Positions 45,040 to 51,913 of a DNA stretch of 64,000 nt are shown here, one piece after another (position 1 is the stretch's first letter; every line of letters starts with the position of its first letter). The notes under the pieces were generated by a model. The model saw nothing but the letters and a program-made list of their open reading frames with translations, ran no database searches and was not told where the DNA came from. Where the stretch lies: assembly GCA_963837635.1 (NCBI GenBank), contig CAWINY010000003.1, forward strand, positions 620,001 to 684,000, given 5' to 3'. Source of the DNA: CAWINY01 sp963837635. GTDB lineage: Bacteria > Acidobacteriota > Terriglobia > Terriglobales > Acidobacteriaceae. The translations under genes and the position numbers were made by a program.

Positions 45040-46077
45040 ATGTCTCAGGTGCGCAACCCTATACTCACCTCCGCCCTTGTATGCGCTCTGTGCGCCGGAG
45101 GCGCGCAGGCGCAAAACATCGGGGAAGTAATCGGTTCCGATGCCAGCGTCACCGGCTCCATGGCGCTGGTCGCCAACGGCGCACAGGTGATGAGCGGATC
45201 GTCGATTGCCGCCAAGGACAGCGCTGCATCGGTCAAGCTGGCGCGCGGTGGCGAACTGCGGGTCTGCCCGCATTCCAGCGTCTCACTCACCGCCAGCCAA
45301 GGCGGGCGCGACCTGCAGTTCGGCATGAATACCGGAGCCGTCGAGATCCATTATTCGCTGGCCGGCTCGGCGGATACCGTGCTGACGCCCGATTTCCGCA
45401 TTCTGCTGCCCGGGCCGGGAAAGTTTGAGTACGCCATCGCCTCCGATGTGCGCGGCAATACCTGCGTGCGCGCCCTGCACGGCAACGGCGCCTCGCTGAT
45501 CGTGACCGAAGCGATGGGCGAGGGCGTTTACCAGGTGCGCACCGGGGAAGAGATTGTCTTCCATAACGGGCGCGTCTCCGAGACCGACCGGCTGGTTCCC
45601 CCGGATTGCGGTTGCGGCCCGCCCGCTACCACTGCGGAGAGAGCGCAAACGCCTTCGCCGCAAAATGGAACCGCCCGCCAGCCCGTGCCTGATGCTCAGC
45701 CGAACTCTGCTCCTGGGGCTGCACCGGGCGTAGCCGAGCCAGCAGATACACCAGCAGGCGATGCGAACTCAGTTCCTGCTTCACCTGCGGCAACCGCCAC
45801 CCAGCCACATCTGCTCTCGTCCGCAACGCACGTCCAGGTAGAGGCCCCCTTCGTTTACCGTGCCAACGATGTCGGGCCGCCGCCCCCGATTACGGCTCGC
45901 GTCTCGCTCACCCAGATGCCCGATCTGCTCATCCCGGCAACCCAGCCCCAGCCCCCTGCCCAGCCCGCTGGGGCGCCGGAACAGCCGTCGCGTGCGGAGG
46001 GCAGAAAAGCCCGTAGCGGCGTCTTCGGCAAGTTGGGCTCGTTTTTCGTGGGCATCTTCGGCGGCAGGCACCATTAG
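45040..46077 (+). CDS. FecR-domain exported protein
   Basis: The 345-residue protein has a signal peptide (NPILTSALVCALCAGGAQAQ) and a FecR-like beta-domain at about 30-190: IGEVIGSDASVTGSMALVAN, SVKLARGGELRVCPHSSVSL and NTGAVEIHYSLAGSADTVLT. The C-terminal half is a Pro/Ala-rich region (about 195-330) ending in a basic, hydrophobic stretch KLGSFFVGIFGG. FecR domains sense stress or metals at the envelope, but this one has no cytoplasmic regulator beside it. It is convergent with hemG. Confidence 0.8.
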   Translation: MSQVRNPILTSALVCALCAGGAQAQNIGEVIGSDASVTGSMALVANGAQVMSGSSIAAKDSAASVKLARGGELRVCPHSSVSLTASQGGRDLQFGMNTGAVEIHYSLAGSADTVLTPDFRILLPGPGKFEYAIASDVRGNTCVRALHGNGASLIVTEAMGEGVYQVRTGEEIVFHNGRVSETDRLVPPDCGCGPPATTAERAQTPSPQNGTARQPVPDAQPNSAPGAAPGVAEPADTPAGDANSVPASPAATATQPHLLSSATHVQVEAPFVYRANDVGPPPPITARVSLTQMPDLLIPATQPQPPAQPAGAPEQPSRAEGRKARSGVFGKLGSFFVGIFGGRHH

Positions 46078-46087
46078 GAATAACACC

Positions 46088-46209
46088 TTTTCACCGCGGA
46101 GGACGCTGAGGACACAGAGGAAGAGCGCAGAGGAAAGGCATTCAATTTCCGATTTCCGAATTGTGATTTCTGATTTCCTTCGTGCCCTCTGCGTCCTCCG
46201 CGGTGAAAA
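46088..46209. repeat. Long inverted repeat (CACCGCGGAGGACGC family) between fecR-type gene and hemG
   Basis: TTTTCACCGCGGAGGACGC pairs with GCGTCCTCCGCGGTGAAAA at the far end; inner pairs of ACAGAGGAAGAGCGCAGAGG and CCTTCGTGCCCTCTGCG extend it. The middle holds TTTCCGATTTCCG/TTTCTGATTTC words. Between convergent genes, it may be a bidirectional terminator. Confidence 0.8.
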
Positions 46210-46218
46210 TGGTCTTTT

Positions 46219-47649
46219 CTACTTCCGTGCTGGGTGGGCTTGTTCTGCCCGAATACCGAGAACGGCATTGGCCGCTTCGGTGCCGGTGCGCACGCAATCG
46301 GGCACCCCGATGCCGCGGAAGGCGTTACCGCTCAGCGCCAGGCCGGGGAGCTCTTTGAGGTAGCTCTCGATGCGAGCGACGCGCTCCAGATGTCCCGGGA
46401 AAGGCTGCGCCATGGCGCGATGCCAGCGATATAGGCGATAGTCGCGCGGCTCGGCCGTAATGCCGACGATCTCCCGCAATTCCCGCTTCACGATGGCGAG
46501 GACTTCGTCGTCGCTCAAGGCGAGCGCAGCCTCGTCGCGCAGGCCGCCGAGGAAGGTGCGCACGATGACCCGGTCCGCAGGCGCGCGGTGCGGAAACTTG
46601 TTGTGGACGAAGGTGCACGCCAGCATGCGGCGGCCCTCCGAGCGCGGCACCAGGAAACCGAAACCTGTGTCGCGGCCTTCCAAATCACGCTTGTTGTAGA
46701 TCAGAGTCAGGGTCACCGACGAGCTGTACGAGATGCCGCGTAGCTCGGCGGCCAGCTTCGGATGCGCTCCCTCCAATAGCTTGCCTTGCACGTGCGCCGG
46801 GGTGGAGAGGATCACCGCGTCGAAGCGCTCGTTGATGCCGGGGCCGGTGACCTGCCATCCGCCCTCGCCGTCCGGGCGCACTTCGCTGATGGTGATGCCG
46901 GTGCGGATCGAACTCTTTTCCAGTTGCGAAGCGACCGCGTCCACCATCTGCTGCATGCCATTCTTCAATGACGAGAACAGCGGGGGGGCGCTCTTGCCGG
47001 CCCTCATGGCAGCCATCTTCTTGCGCGAGGCGAGCATGGCGCGGCAGAGCGACCCGTACTTGGCTTCCATCTCGACGAAGCGGGGCAGCACGGCGCGTGC
47101 GCTCAGATTGGCGCAGTCCGCGCCGTAGATGCCGGACAGCAGCGGGTCGGCCAGGCGGTCCACCAGTTCAGGACCGAAGTGACGCTGAACCATGGCGGCG
47201 ACGCTCTCGTCTTCGGCGGCCGCCATTCTTCTGGGCGGGTGCAGCAACTCCAGACCCATGCGGATTTTGGTGCTCCAGGAGAACAACGGCGAAAGAACCG
47301 TTGGAACCACCTTGGTGGGGACCATGAACATCAGGCCGTCGGGCATCTCGACCAGCCGGCCCTTCACCAGAATGAAGGTCTTGCGCTGCGCGTCGTTGGA
47401 GCCAATGATCTGATCGCCGATCCCGAGTTCCCTGCATAGAGCAGCGGCCCAGGGCTTTTCGGTGAGGAACGAGTCGGGCCCGGCTTCGACCAGGCATCCA
47501 TCCACCCGCTCGCTCACCAGCACGCCACCGACACGTCCGGCGCTTTCGAGCAGAGCGTACTCGATCTCCTCACCCTGGCGCTGCTTCTCGAGAGTGTAGG
47601 CGGCGGCGAGACCGGTAATGCCCGCGCCGATGATGGCGATCCGTTTCAT
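46219..47649 (-). CDS. hemG: Protoporphyrinogen/coproporphyrinogen oxidase (HemG/HemY type)
   Basis: The 476-residue FAD enzyme starts MKRIAIIGAGITGLAAAYTL with the dinucleotide-binding GxGxxG motif. It continues with VSERVDGCLVEAGPDSFLTE and ends with YLKELPGLALSGNAFRGIGV and PDCVRTGTEAANAVLG, the FAD-binding tail. It oxidises a porphyrinogen to a porphyrin late in heme synthesis. Whether it works on protoporphyrinogen or coproporphyrinogen cannot be told from the sequence alone. It lies at the end of a hemE-hemH-hemG unit. Confidence 0.92.
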   Translation of the reverse strand: MKRIAIIGAGITGLAAAYTLEKQRQGEEIEYALLESAGRVGGVLVSERVDGCLVEAGPDSFLTEKPWAAALCRELGIGDQIIGSNDAQRKTFILVKGRLVEMPDGLMFMVPTKVVPTVLSPLFSWSTKIRMGLELLHPPRRMAAAEDESVAAMVQRHFGPELVDRLADPLLSGIYGADCANLSARAVLPRFVEMEAKYGSLCRAMLASRKKMAAMRAGKSAPPLFSSLKNGMQQMVDAVASQLEKSSIRTGITISEVRPDGEGGWQVTGPGINERFDAVILSTPAHVQGKLLEGAHPKLAAELRGISYSSSVTLTLIYNKRDLEGRDTGFGFLVPRSEGRRMLACTFVHNKFPHRAPADRVIVRTFLGGLRDEAALALSDDEVLAIVKRELREIVGITAEPRDYRLYRWHRAMAQPFPGHLERVARIESYLKELPGLALSGNAFRGIGVPDCVRTGTEAANAVLGIRAEQAHPARK

Positions 47650-47691
47650 GGTCGTTGAATGTCAGTCTTTCGTGAGCAGATTCAGAATAAG

Positions 47692-47774
47692 CCACGGATT
47701 TGACCGATTAACACGGATGCCCACGGATGGATCGAATTTCCGTGAAAATCCGTGTGGATCCGTGCGATCCGTGG
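47692..47774. repeat. Long imperfect inverted repeat (CCACGGATT family) between hemG and hemH
   Basis: GCCACGGATTTGACCGATTA and ACACGGATGCCCACGGATGG pair with AATCCGTGTGGATCCGTGCG and ATCCGTGG. The same family is at 26518-26610. Confidence 0.75.
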
Positions 47775-47813
47775 CCCAGCCTGCTCCACCCGGACACACT
47801 GACTCGAATTGCA

Positions 47814-48749
47814 TTAGCCCAGCGCCACCAGCGGCGAGCTGCGCTGCGCCAAGCGGGAACGAGCTACGTCGGCTAGAGCGGCGGTCAGCAGAGCCGAGTC
47901 GTTCAGCGACTGCGCCCGCCACAGCCCCATGCCGTGGTCGGCCGCGAACTTCCGGAAGCCGATGTCAATATCGTAGAGCACCTCGACGTGGTCGCACAGG
48001 AATCCGATGGGCTGAATGAAAACCCCGGCGTGACCCTTGTTCTTCAGCGCCAGGATTGTGTCCTCTACCGTCGGGCCGAGCCAAGGCCCGCCGCTCATGC
48101 CTTGGGACTGGAAGGCGAAAAAGTAGTCATCGACGGAAACCGATCCGACCTGCACGGCCACCAGGTCGGCGGTCTGACGGGCCTGTTCCTCGTAGGGATC
48201 GCCTTCGGTGATGGTGTGCGTGGGCACGCTATGGGCGGTGAACAGGATGGGGAGGCGCACACCAGCCTCGGCGCAGGCGGCCTTCCATCCTTGCTCCAGC
48301 CGTTCGGCGAAGGCGCGCACCAGCAGCGGATGATCGTGCCAGCTCTCGACAAATTCGACCGCGAAGGGCGCGCCGTTTTCGCCCATCACGGCTTTCTTGT
48401 ACAGGCCGGTGCTGGTGCGGGAATTCTGCGGAGCCAGGCAGATGGCCACGGCCCGCTGGACTCCCTCAGCGGCCATGCGCGCCGCCACGTCACGAATGTA
48501 GGGCTCCCAGTTGCGCATGCCGACGTACACCGGCAATCGCAGTTCGCGGCTGACGGCCTCCGCCTGCTGAAGTGTAAGTTCCTTGAGGGGCGAGCGGCCG
48601 ATCAGTGAGTAGCGGTGCTTGACCTCGTCGATGACCGCCTGCGGCAGGGAGCGCCCGCCGGTCACCGCGTAAAGGAAGCAAGGGATGTCCTCCACCGAAT
48701 CCGGGGTGCCGTGCGCCAACAACAGGACTGCGCTACCAGTACAGCTCAC
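47814..48749 (-). CDS. hemH: Ferrochelatase
   Basis: The 311-residue protein inserts iron into a porphyrin. The family core is visible: LLLAHGTPDSVEDIPCFLYA at the start, ILFTAHSVPTHTITEGDPYE with the metal-binding His, and PIGFLCDHVEVLYDIDIGFR with the conserved Glu. It sits between hemE and hemG. Protoporphyrin- and coproporphyrin-dependent versions share these motifs, so the exact substrate is open. Confidence 0.93.
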   Translation of the reverse strand: MSCTGSAVLLLAHGTPDSVEDIPCFLYAVTGGRSLPQAVIDEVKHRYSLIGRSPLKELTLQQAEAVSRELRLPVYVGMRNWEPYIRDVAARMAAEGVQRAVAICLAPQNSRTSTGLYKKAVMGENGAPFAVEFVESWHDHPLLVRAFAERLEQGWKAACAEAGVRLPILFTAHSVPTHTITEGDPYEEQARQTADLVAVQVGSVSVDDYFFAFQSQGMSGGPWLGPTVEDTILALKNKGHAGVFIQPIGFLCDHVEVLYDIDIGFRKFAADHGMGLWRAQSLNDSALLTAALADVARSRLAQRSSPLVALG

Positions 48750-48768
48750 GATTCACCTTCAAAAAACC

Positions 48769-48924
48769 AGCCGCTGATTTCGCTGATTCACGCTGATCAG
48801 AACAGCAAAAACCTACCACGGAGGCACCGAGACACGGAGGAAGAAATAGCTGTTCCTTCTCTGTGCCTCCGAGTCTCCGTGGCAAGTTTCTTCGAATCAG
48901 CGTCAATCAGTAAAATCAGCGGCT
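48769..48924. repeat. Nested inverted repeats between hemE and hemH
   Basis: An outer pair AGCCGCTGATTTCGCTGATT and GAATCAGCGTCAATCAGTAA plus AATCAGCGGCT encloses an inner pair ACCTACCACGGAGGCACCGA and CTCCGAGTCTCCGTGGCAAG. The transcript could fold into a long double stem. Confidence 0.8.
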
Positions 48925-48933
48925 TGCCTACAT

Positions 48934-50007
48934 CTATTCCCCGAACCAATTGATGCCGCCGGCGCTGGCGCGCACCTTGCCGGAGAACTCGTGGACGATC
49001 TTGACCAGCGCTTTGACGTTCTCCACCGGGGTGTGCTGCAGGATGCCGTGGCCGAGATTAAAGATGTGTCCGGCGCGCCCGCCGACTCGGCGCAGCACCT
49101 CTTCGGCGCGCTCCTTGAGCAGCTTGCGCTCGGCGAATAGCACGACGGGGTCGAGATTGCCCTGGAGCGAGCCTTTGTTGCCTACCAGCTTCCAGGCTTC
49201 GTCGATGGGCAGCCGCCAATCGACGCCGATGACCTCCGCGCCGGTTTCCTTCATGGCGGGCAGCAGGGTGGTGGTCTCGGTGCCGAAATAAATGATGGGA
49301 ACGTGCTTCTCTTTCAGCTTTCGGATCAGGTCGGTGGTGCGCGGCAGCACGTACTGGCGGTAATCGTCGGGGCTGAGGCAGCCCACCCAGGAGTCGAAAA
49401 CCTGCACCACATCGGCGCCGGCGTCCACCTGCTCGGCGGCGTACTCGGCCAGCACACTGACCAGCTTGGACATGAGCAGATCCCAAGCCTCGGGCTGCCG
49501 GTACATCATTTTCTTGGTCTCGATGTAGTGGACCGAGCCGCCGCCTTCGATCATGTAGCTGGCCAGGGTGAAGGGCGCGCCGCAGAATCCGATGACCGGC
49601 AGCTTGGAGCCGAAATGCTTTACCACCTGCCGGATCGATTCGGCCACGTACCCCAAGTCGCCGGCCTGGTCGGTACGCAGCGCCTTGACGTCGGCAAGTT
49701 GGCATAGCGGCTTTTCGATCACCGGGCCTTCGCCATCGGCGAAGCGGAAGTCCAGCCCCATGACCTCCAGCGGGAGCAGCAGGTCGGCAAAGATGATGGC
49801 CGCGTCCACGCCCAGGAGCTCGGCGGCGTCGATGGTCACCTTGGCGGCCAGCGCCGGGGTCTTGCAGATTTCGATCAGTGAGTGGTGCTTGCGTACCTCG
49901 CGGTACTCAGCCATGTACCGGCCGGCCTGGCGCATGAGCCAGATCGGCGTGTGCGGCACCGGCTGCGCTTTACATGCCTTGACGAAAATGGAATCGGGGG
50001 CTGACAT
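48934..50007 (-). CDS. hemE: Uroporphyrinogen decarboxylase
   Basis: The 357-residue protein removes four carboxyls from uroporphyrinogen III. Conserved blocks include PIWLMRQAGRYMAEYREVRK near 20-40, ADLLLPLEVMGLDFRFADGE, GFCGAPFTLASYMIEGGGS and VDAGADVVQVFDSWVGCLSP. It is the first gene of the heme unit and the start MSAPDSIFVKACKAQPVPHT matches the family. Confidence 0.96.
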   Translation of the reverse strand: MSAPDSIFVKACKAQPVPHTPIWLMRQAGRYMAEYREVRKHHSLIEICKTPALAAKVTIDAAELLGVDAAIIFADLLLPLEVMGLDFRFADGEGPVIEKPLCQLADVKALRTDQAGDLGYVAESIRQVVKHFGSKLPVIGFCGAPFTLASYMIEGGGSVHYIETKKMMYRQPEAWDLLMSKLVSVLAEYAAEQVDAGADVVQVFDSWVGCLSPDDYRQYVLPRTTDLIRKLKEKHVPIIYFGTETTTLLPAMKETGAEVIGVDWRLPIDEAWKLVGNKGSLQGNLDPVVLFAERKLLKERAEEVLRRVGGRAGHIFNLGHGILQHTPVENVKALVKIVHEFSGKVRASAGGINWFGE

Positions 50008-50206
50008 GAGACTCTCAATGTATCAAAAGTGGAGCGGATCCGTCGCCTGAGGAGTGCGAACGAGTGGCTAGGTATCCCCAGCAGCAGCCAGTCACGTTGG
50101 CTTCCAATTGGCGTAGGAACGGCTACCAAAAGTCGAATTTCCACAGACAAGGGACAACTTTATTCTAGGGTCCACATCTATACACGACAATGAAAGTACG
50201 ATGACC

Positions 50207-50827
50207 ATGAAAGCTAACAAAGTTTCCCCGCTGCTGCTCCTGCTTTTGCTGCTCCTTTTGCCCAGCGCACCGCTCTTTGCCGCCCAAAAAGGAAAACTTC
50301 CAACCCGACTGCCTGACATCCCCGCGCGCGCGACGGTCTTTGTAGAGAACACGAGCGCCCGGTGGTCGCGTGAGGCGGGACGGTTCATGGATGTTTTGAA
50401 GGACGTGGTCTCCCACACCGACCACAAGCACAGCTGGGTGCGGCCCGGCTTGAGGGTGGTCGACCAGAAAGAGGGTGCGGATTTCGTCTTGAGCTATTCC
50501 GCGATTGCCCATGAGATGCCGATGGGGTGCAACCTGTTGAGCTGCAACTACACCTACACGCAAGGCAATTTCCGGGTAACCCTGCTGCTGACCAACGCGA
50601 ACGGGACGCAGCTATGGTCGCAGGAGTACTTCTGCCAGGAACTCTTAGGAGGCATTTCCGCCGAGGAGTGCGCCGATCACGTTGCCAACGAGATCAAGAG
50701 CGCCGAGGTCAACGACGACGGCCAACGCGCCGGGTCGAAGGGCTGGAAGGACTATCCTGTCGAGAGCTTTACCAGCAGCCCTAAGCCAAAGGGTGCGCCG
50801 GCTAACGACGACTCAGAGCGGCCGTAG
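50207..50827 (+). CDS. Exported protein of unknown function
   Basis: The 206-residue protein opens with MKANKVSPLLLLLLLLLLPS, a signal peptide with a 10-leucine run. The mature region contains TVFVENTSARWSREAGRFMD and a strand pattern ending NGTQLWSQEYFCQELLGGIS, which resembles exported proteins that hold a divalent cation or nucleoside; the cysteines (GCNLLSCNYT, EYFC, EEC) may form disulfides. A Met two codons earlier (50201) is an equal choice of start. No function is recognised. Confidence 0.7.
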   Translation: MKANKVSPLLLLLLLLLLPSAPLFAAQKGKLPTRLPDIPARATVFVENTSARWSREAGRFMDVLKDVVSHTDHKHSWVRPGLRVVDQKEGADFVLSYSAIAHEMPMGCNLLSCNYTYTQGNFRVTLLLTNANGTQLWSQEYFCQELLGGISAEECADHVANEIKSAEVNDDGQRAGSKGWKDYPVESFTSSPKPKGAPANDDSERP

Positions 50828-50976
50828 TTTGCGACTTTCTCGCGGTACGCACGCTATAGGCGAGTGCTCCGCAGCAGCTTTTCTGGGACGGCCCCCGAGC
50901 CGCCCATTCTTCTGAGCCGCAGATTTCTTAGCCCCCCACCTCTGCCCGTCAGCGCCCAGTCCCCTACAATGCACTC

Positions 50977-51154
50977 GTGCCTGGCATTGCCACCTATCGC
51001 GGGCGGATTGCGCCTTCGCCTACCGGACTGCTGCATATCGGCCACGCCTGCACCTTCTGGAGGGAATCTCCCAGCCGCGCTCAGCATCCGGCGGCTGAGG
51101 GAGCAAGGGATCGCGCCCGAGCAGCTCTTGAGGATGTGTCCGCTTGCAGAATAG
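50977..51154 (+). pseudogene. gluQ: Relic of glutamyl-Q tRNA(Asp) synthetase
   Basis: GluQ-RS attaches glutamate to queuosine 34 of tRNA(Asp). The first 28 codons read TYRGRIAPSPTGLLHIGHAC plus TFW, the catalytic HIGH motif of that family. After about 20 bases a different frame gives SIRRLREQGIAPEQLLRM, the C-terminal end of the same family. About 220 codons between the two are gone, so the gene is dead. Ordinary glutamyl-tRNA synthetase is less likely because the C-terminal piece would not match. Confidence 0.75.
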
Positions 51155-51159
51155 GTATT

Positions 51160-51246
51160 GGGTGGCCCACTCAAGCCCGGTGTTGGCTTGAGTGGGTAGT
51201 TTAGGAAATGACCCACTCAAGCAAAAGAAGCTTGAGTGGGCCACCC
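51160..51246. repeat. Pair of adjacent hairpins (CCCACTCAAGC family)
   Basis: Two hairpins of CCCACTCAAGC and GCTTGAGTGGG stand side by side (51166-51197 and 51211-51241), bracketed by GGGTGG and CCACCC. A single related hairpin is at 62625-62655. Confidence 0.8.
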
Positions 51247-51300
51247 GCCGGTTGTGGCTCCAACTTGCCAAGGTACGCAATCCGCGCTAGGTTTGTGGGC

Positions 51301-51513
51301 ATGAGCGATTTGCGAAGTCAGATCGATCGCCTTTCCGCTGCACAGAAGGCGGAATTGCTGGATGTGGTGTGGGAAAGCCTCGAAGCGGACGCGCTGTCTC
51401 TGACGGAAGCGCAACGGGCGGAGCTTGATTATCGCATCGCGCGGCACGAGCAAAATCCTTCTGACGTCATCCCCTGGGAGCAAGTAAGGGCTGGCCTGTT
51501 CAAGAAACCGTGA
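51301..51513 (+). CDS. Addiction-module antitoxin
   Basis: The 70-residue protein MSDLRSQIDRLSAAQKAELL belongs to the short, unstable antitoxins paired with RelE/ParE toxins (PF09720-type): helix LLDVVWESLEADALSLTEAQ, then RAELDYRIARHEQNPSDVIP and the toxin-binding tail WEQVRAGLF. Its stop codon overlaps the toxin start (GTGA). Confidence 0.78.
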   Translation: MSDLRSQIDRLSAAQKAELLDVVWESLEADALSLTEAQRAELDYRIARHEQNPSDVIPWEQVRAGLFKKP

Positions 51514-51804
51514 CGCTTCCGATTTCCTGGATGCCGGAGGCCCGACGCCGAGTTGAAAGAGGCGCGTGCCTGGTATGACGACATACACCCGGAGCTTGGG
51601 GACCGCTTCGCGCGGGCCGTCGAGGCAACGGTGGAAACCATCGCAGAAAAACCGTTGCAGTTTCCCGTCGTCTACCGGGGATGGCGGCGTGCCGGAGTGA
51701 GGCGCTTTCCTTACGGAATATTCTTCGAGGTTCAAGAGCATCGGATTGTGGTAATCGCCTGCTTCCACGGCAAGCGCAATCCAAAACGCTGGCAAGCACG
51801 TTAA
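51510..51804 (+). pseudogene. RelE/ParE-family toxin, frameshifted
   Basis: The GTG start overlaps the antitoxin stop, and the first codons read LPISWMPEARR; one extra base near 51547-51555 (GCCCGACGCCGAGTTG) throws the frame. The remainder, KEARAWYDDIHPELGDRFAR to FHGKRNPKRWQAR, is in the other frame and has the RelE/ParE fold with the basic C-terminal tail. The lesion would leave the antitoxin without a working partner. Confidence 0.75.
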
Positions 51805-51831
51805 TGCTGCGGCTCGCTTAACGAGGAGAAA

Positions 51832-51907
51832 ATCTAACGCGAAGCAGCTAAGGCGCGAAGCAGCCAACTACAAACCTCTTCGCGTCTTTGCGTCCTTCGC
51901 GTTGGAT
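51832..51907. repeat. Inverted repeat (TAACGCGAAG family) between toxin gene and sucA
   Basis: ATCTAACGCGAAGCAGCTAA and GGCGCGAAGCAGC pair with CTTCGCGTCTTTGCGTCC and TTCGCGTTGGAT. The same words occur at 44696-44913. Confidence 0.7.
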
Positions 51908-51913
51908 GCTGTC

